From contig CAMDGQ010000009.1 of the NCBI GenBank assembly GCA_945897955.1, forward strand, positions 1 through 64,000: DNA of 64,000 bases. The letters run 5' to 3'. The DNA comes from Tepidiphilus sp. J10 (GTDB lineage: Bacteria > Pseudomonadota > Gammaproteobacteria > Burkholderiales > Thiobacillaceae). Shown piece after piece: positions 63,533-64,000 of this stretch (positions are counted from its first letter, which is position 1; each line of letters opens with the position of its first letter). The notes beneath the pieces were generated by a model. It searched no databases, was not told the origin of the DNA, and saw only the letters and a program-made list of their open reading frames with translations. A program made the translations under genes and the position numbers.

Positions 63533-63774
63533 GTCGGCGCAGCCTGGATCGAACCTTGGGTTTCGGGATTGCCCCCGGAACCGAAGCTGCAACAGATTGG
63601 AGCCAAGGGAACCCTGATCGCACCTGCCCAGACTGCCTTGATCGCCGGCCGCCGCTTTATAGCGAACGATCTTGTGGCAGCTCGGCGGGGCGCCGAGTAT
63701 CATCAATTCAAAGCGGTGCATTTCATGGCCATCCTATGCAGCATGTACGCGCTTTTGCTGACTTTGCACCAACC

Positions 63775-64000
63775 ATGACCGATCCTGCTGTCCCAGCTCC
63801 CAGCCTCAATGGCCATCCACCCTGGTCACAGTCACTTCGTATCCTGGTGGTGGATGACGACGATTCAACGCAAGAACTGTTGAAATCGCTGCTCGAACTG
63901 CATGGCCACACGGTTGATCTGGCGGCAAACGGACAAGCCGCAGTCGACCTGTGCGAAAAGCAGTTGCCTGAACTGATTCTGATGGACGTCACCATGCCGG
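63775..64000 (+). CDS. Response regulator, N-terminal receiver domain (cut by window edge)
   Basis: 75 residues visible, running off the right end. After a proline-rich N-terminus comes a receiver domain: the acidic pocket in LRILVVDDDD and the phosphoacceptor Asp in LILMDVTMPG. The output domain is outside the window, so function cannot be given. An in-frame ATG at 63736 is an alternative start. The 240 bases before it, after trpS, contain no gene that I would trust. Confidence 0.9.
   Translation, partial: MTDPAVPAPSLNGHPPWSQSLRILVVDDDDSTQELLKSLLELHGHTVDLAANGQAAVDLCEKQLPELILMDVTMP

Noticed and set aside
63569-63778. 69-aa frame between trpS and the response regulator
   Set aside because: No motif or ribosome binding site; probably chance frame in intergenic DNA.

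Overview
The window is dense, high-GC chromosome of a betaproteobacterium, most like the Rhodocyclales/Nitrosomonadales side of the class. This placement is inferred from gene content: a very large FAD/Fe-S oxidoreductase of the DUF3683 type, a reduced regulatory PTS (EIIA-HPr-EI without sugar permeases), a PEP-CTERM protein, a STAS plus receiver/phosphatase/kinase switch pair, many c-type cytochromes, and an E. coli-like QueD. No rRNA, CRISPR array, phage or complete insertion sequence was seen. One tRNA (Ser-GGA) is present.

Layout. 1-5 kb: RND efflux pump (permease truncated by the window edge, plus adaptor) divergent from its TetR/AcrR-type repressor, with a perfect inverted repeat between them. 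5-11.5 kb: a lipoprotein, then a minus-strand group (DUF302, rhodanese, heme-binding DUF3365 lipoprotein, SLAC1/TehA channel, APS kinase) suggesting sulfur/redox chemistry, then an M20 amidohydrolase and a SirB2-like protein. 11.46-11.91 kb: a non-coding stretch with four DnaA-box-like 9-mers and AT-rich DNA. 11.9-17 kb: a lipid/glycan trio (GT39, VTT protein, GT2), tRNA-Ser, xerD and ogt. 17-26 kb: an astacin-like metalloprotease followed by a tightly packed operon of four diheme c-type cytochromes related to the RoxA/MauG/cytochrome c peroxidase group, with one lipoprotein; this is the most distinctive system in the window. 26-29.3 kb: a convergent minus-strand group (Rieske oxygenase, DUF455, VanZ-like, nitroreductase).

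29.4-36.5 kb: an M48-like protein whose HExxH motif reads HQxxH, a Crp/Fnr regulator, an OmcB-like DUF11 exported protein, a QueD lacking one expected zinc histidine, a CarH/LitR-type B12 photoreceptor regulator divergent from an exported repeat protein, and a tandem universal stress protein. 36.5-47.6 kb: flavin reductase, asparagine-synthase-like protein, DUF4124-glutaredoxin, oligopeptidase A, gamma carbonic anhydrase, the HsbA/HsbR-like switch and the PTS. 47.8-53.4 kb: the DUF3683 oxidoreductase, a Uma2 fragment, a VapBC-type pair and a PEP-CTERM protein. 53.4-57.8 kb: a pentanucleotide tandem array, a giant four-domain glycosyltransferase and a MITE-like element at its stop codon. 57.9-64 kb: housekeeping genes (parvulin, BolA, YciI, YciB, then Rnm, YciO, M50 protease, TrpS) and the start of a response regulator.

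Two families of small non-coding inverted-repeat elements are visible: one at 8.05-8.21 kb with a TAA duplication, and one at 57.66-57.82 kb with a CTAG duplication, which has a shorter decayed relative at 29.3-29.4 kb. Gene functions are read from recognisable motifs and family resemblance only; no database search was possible.
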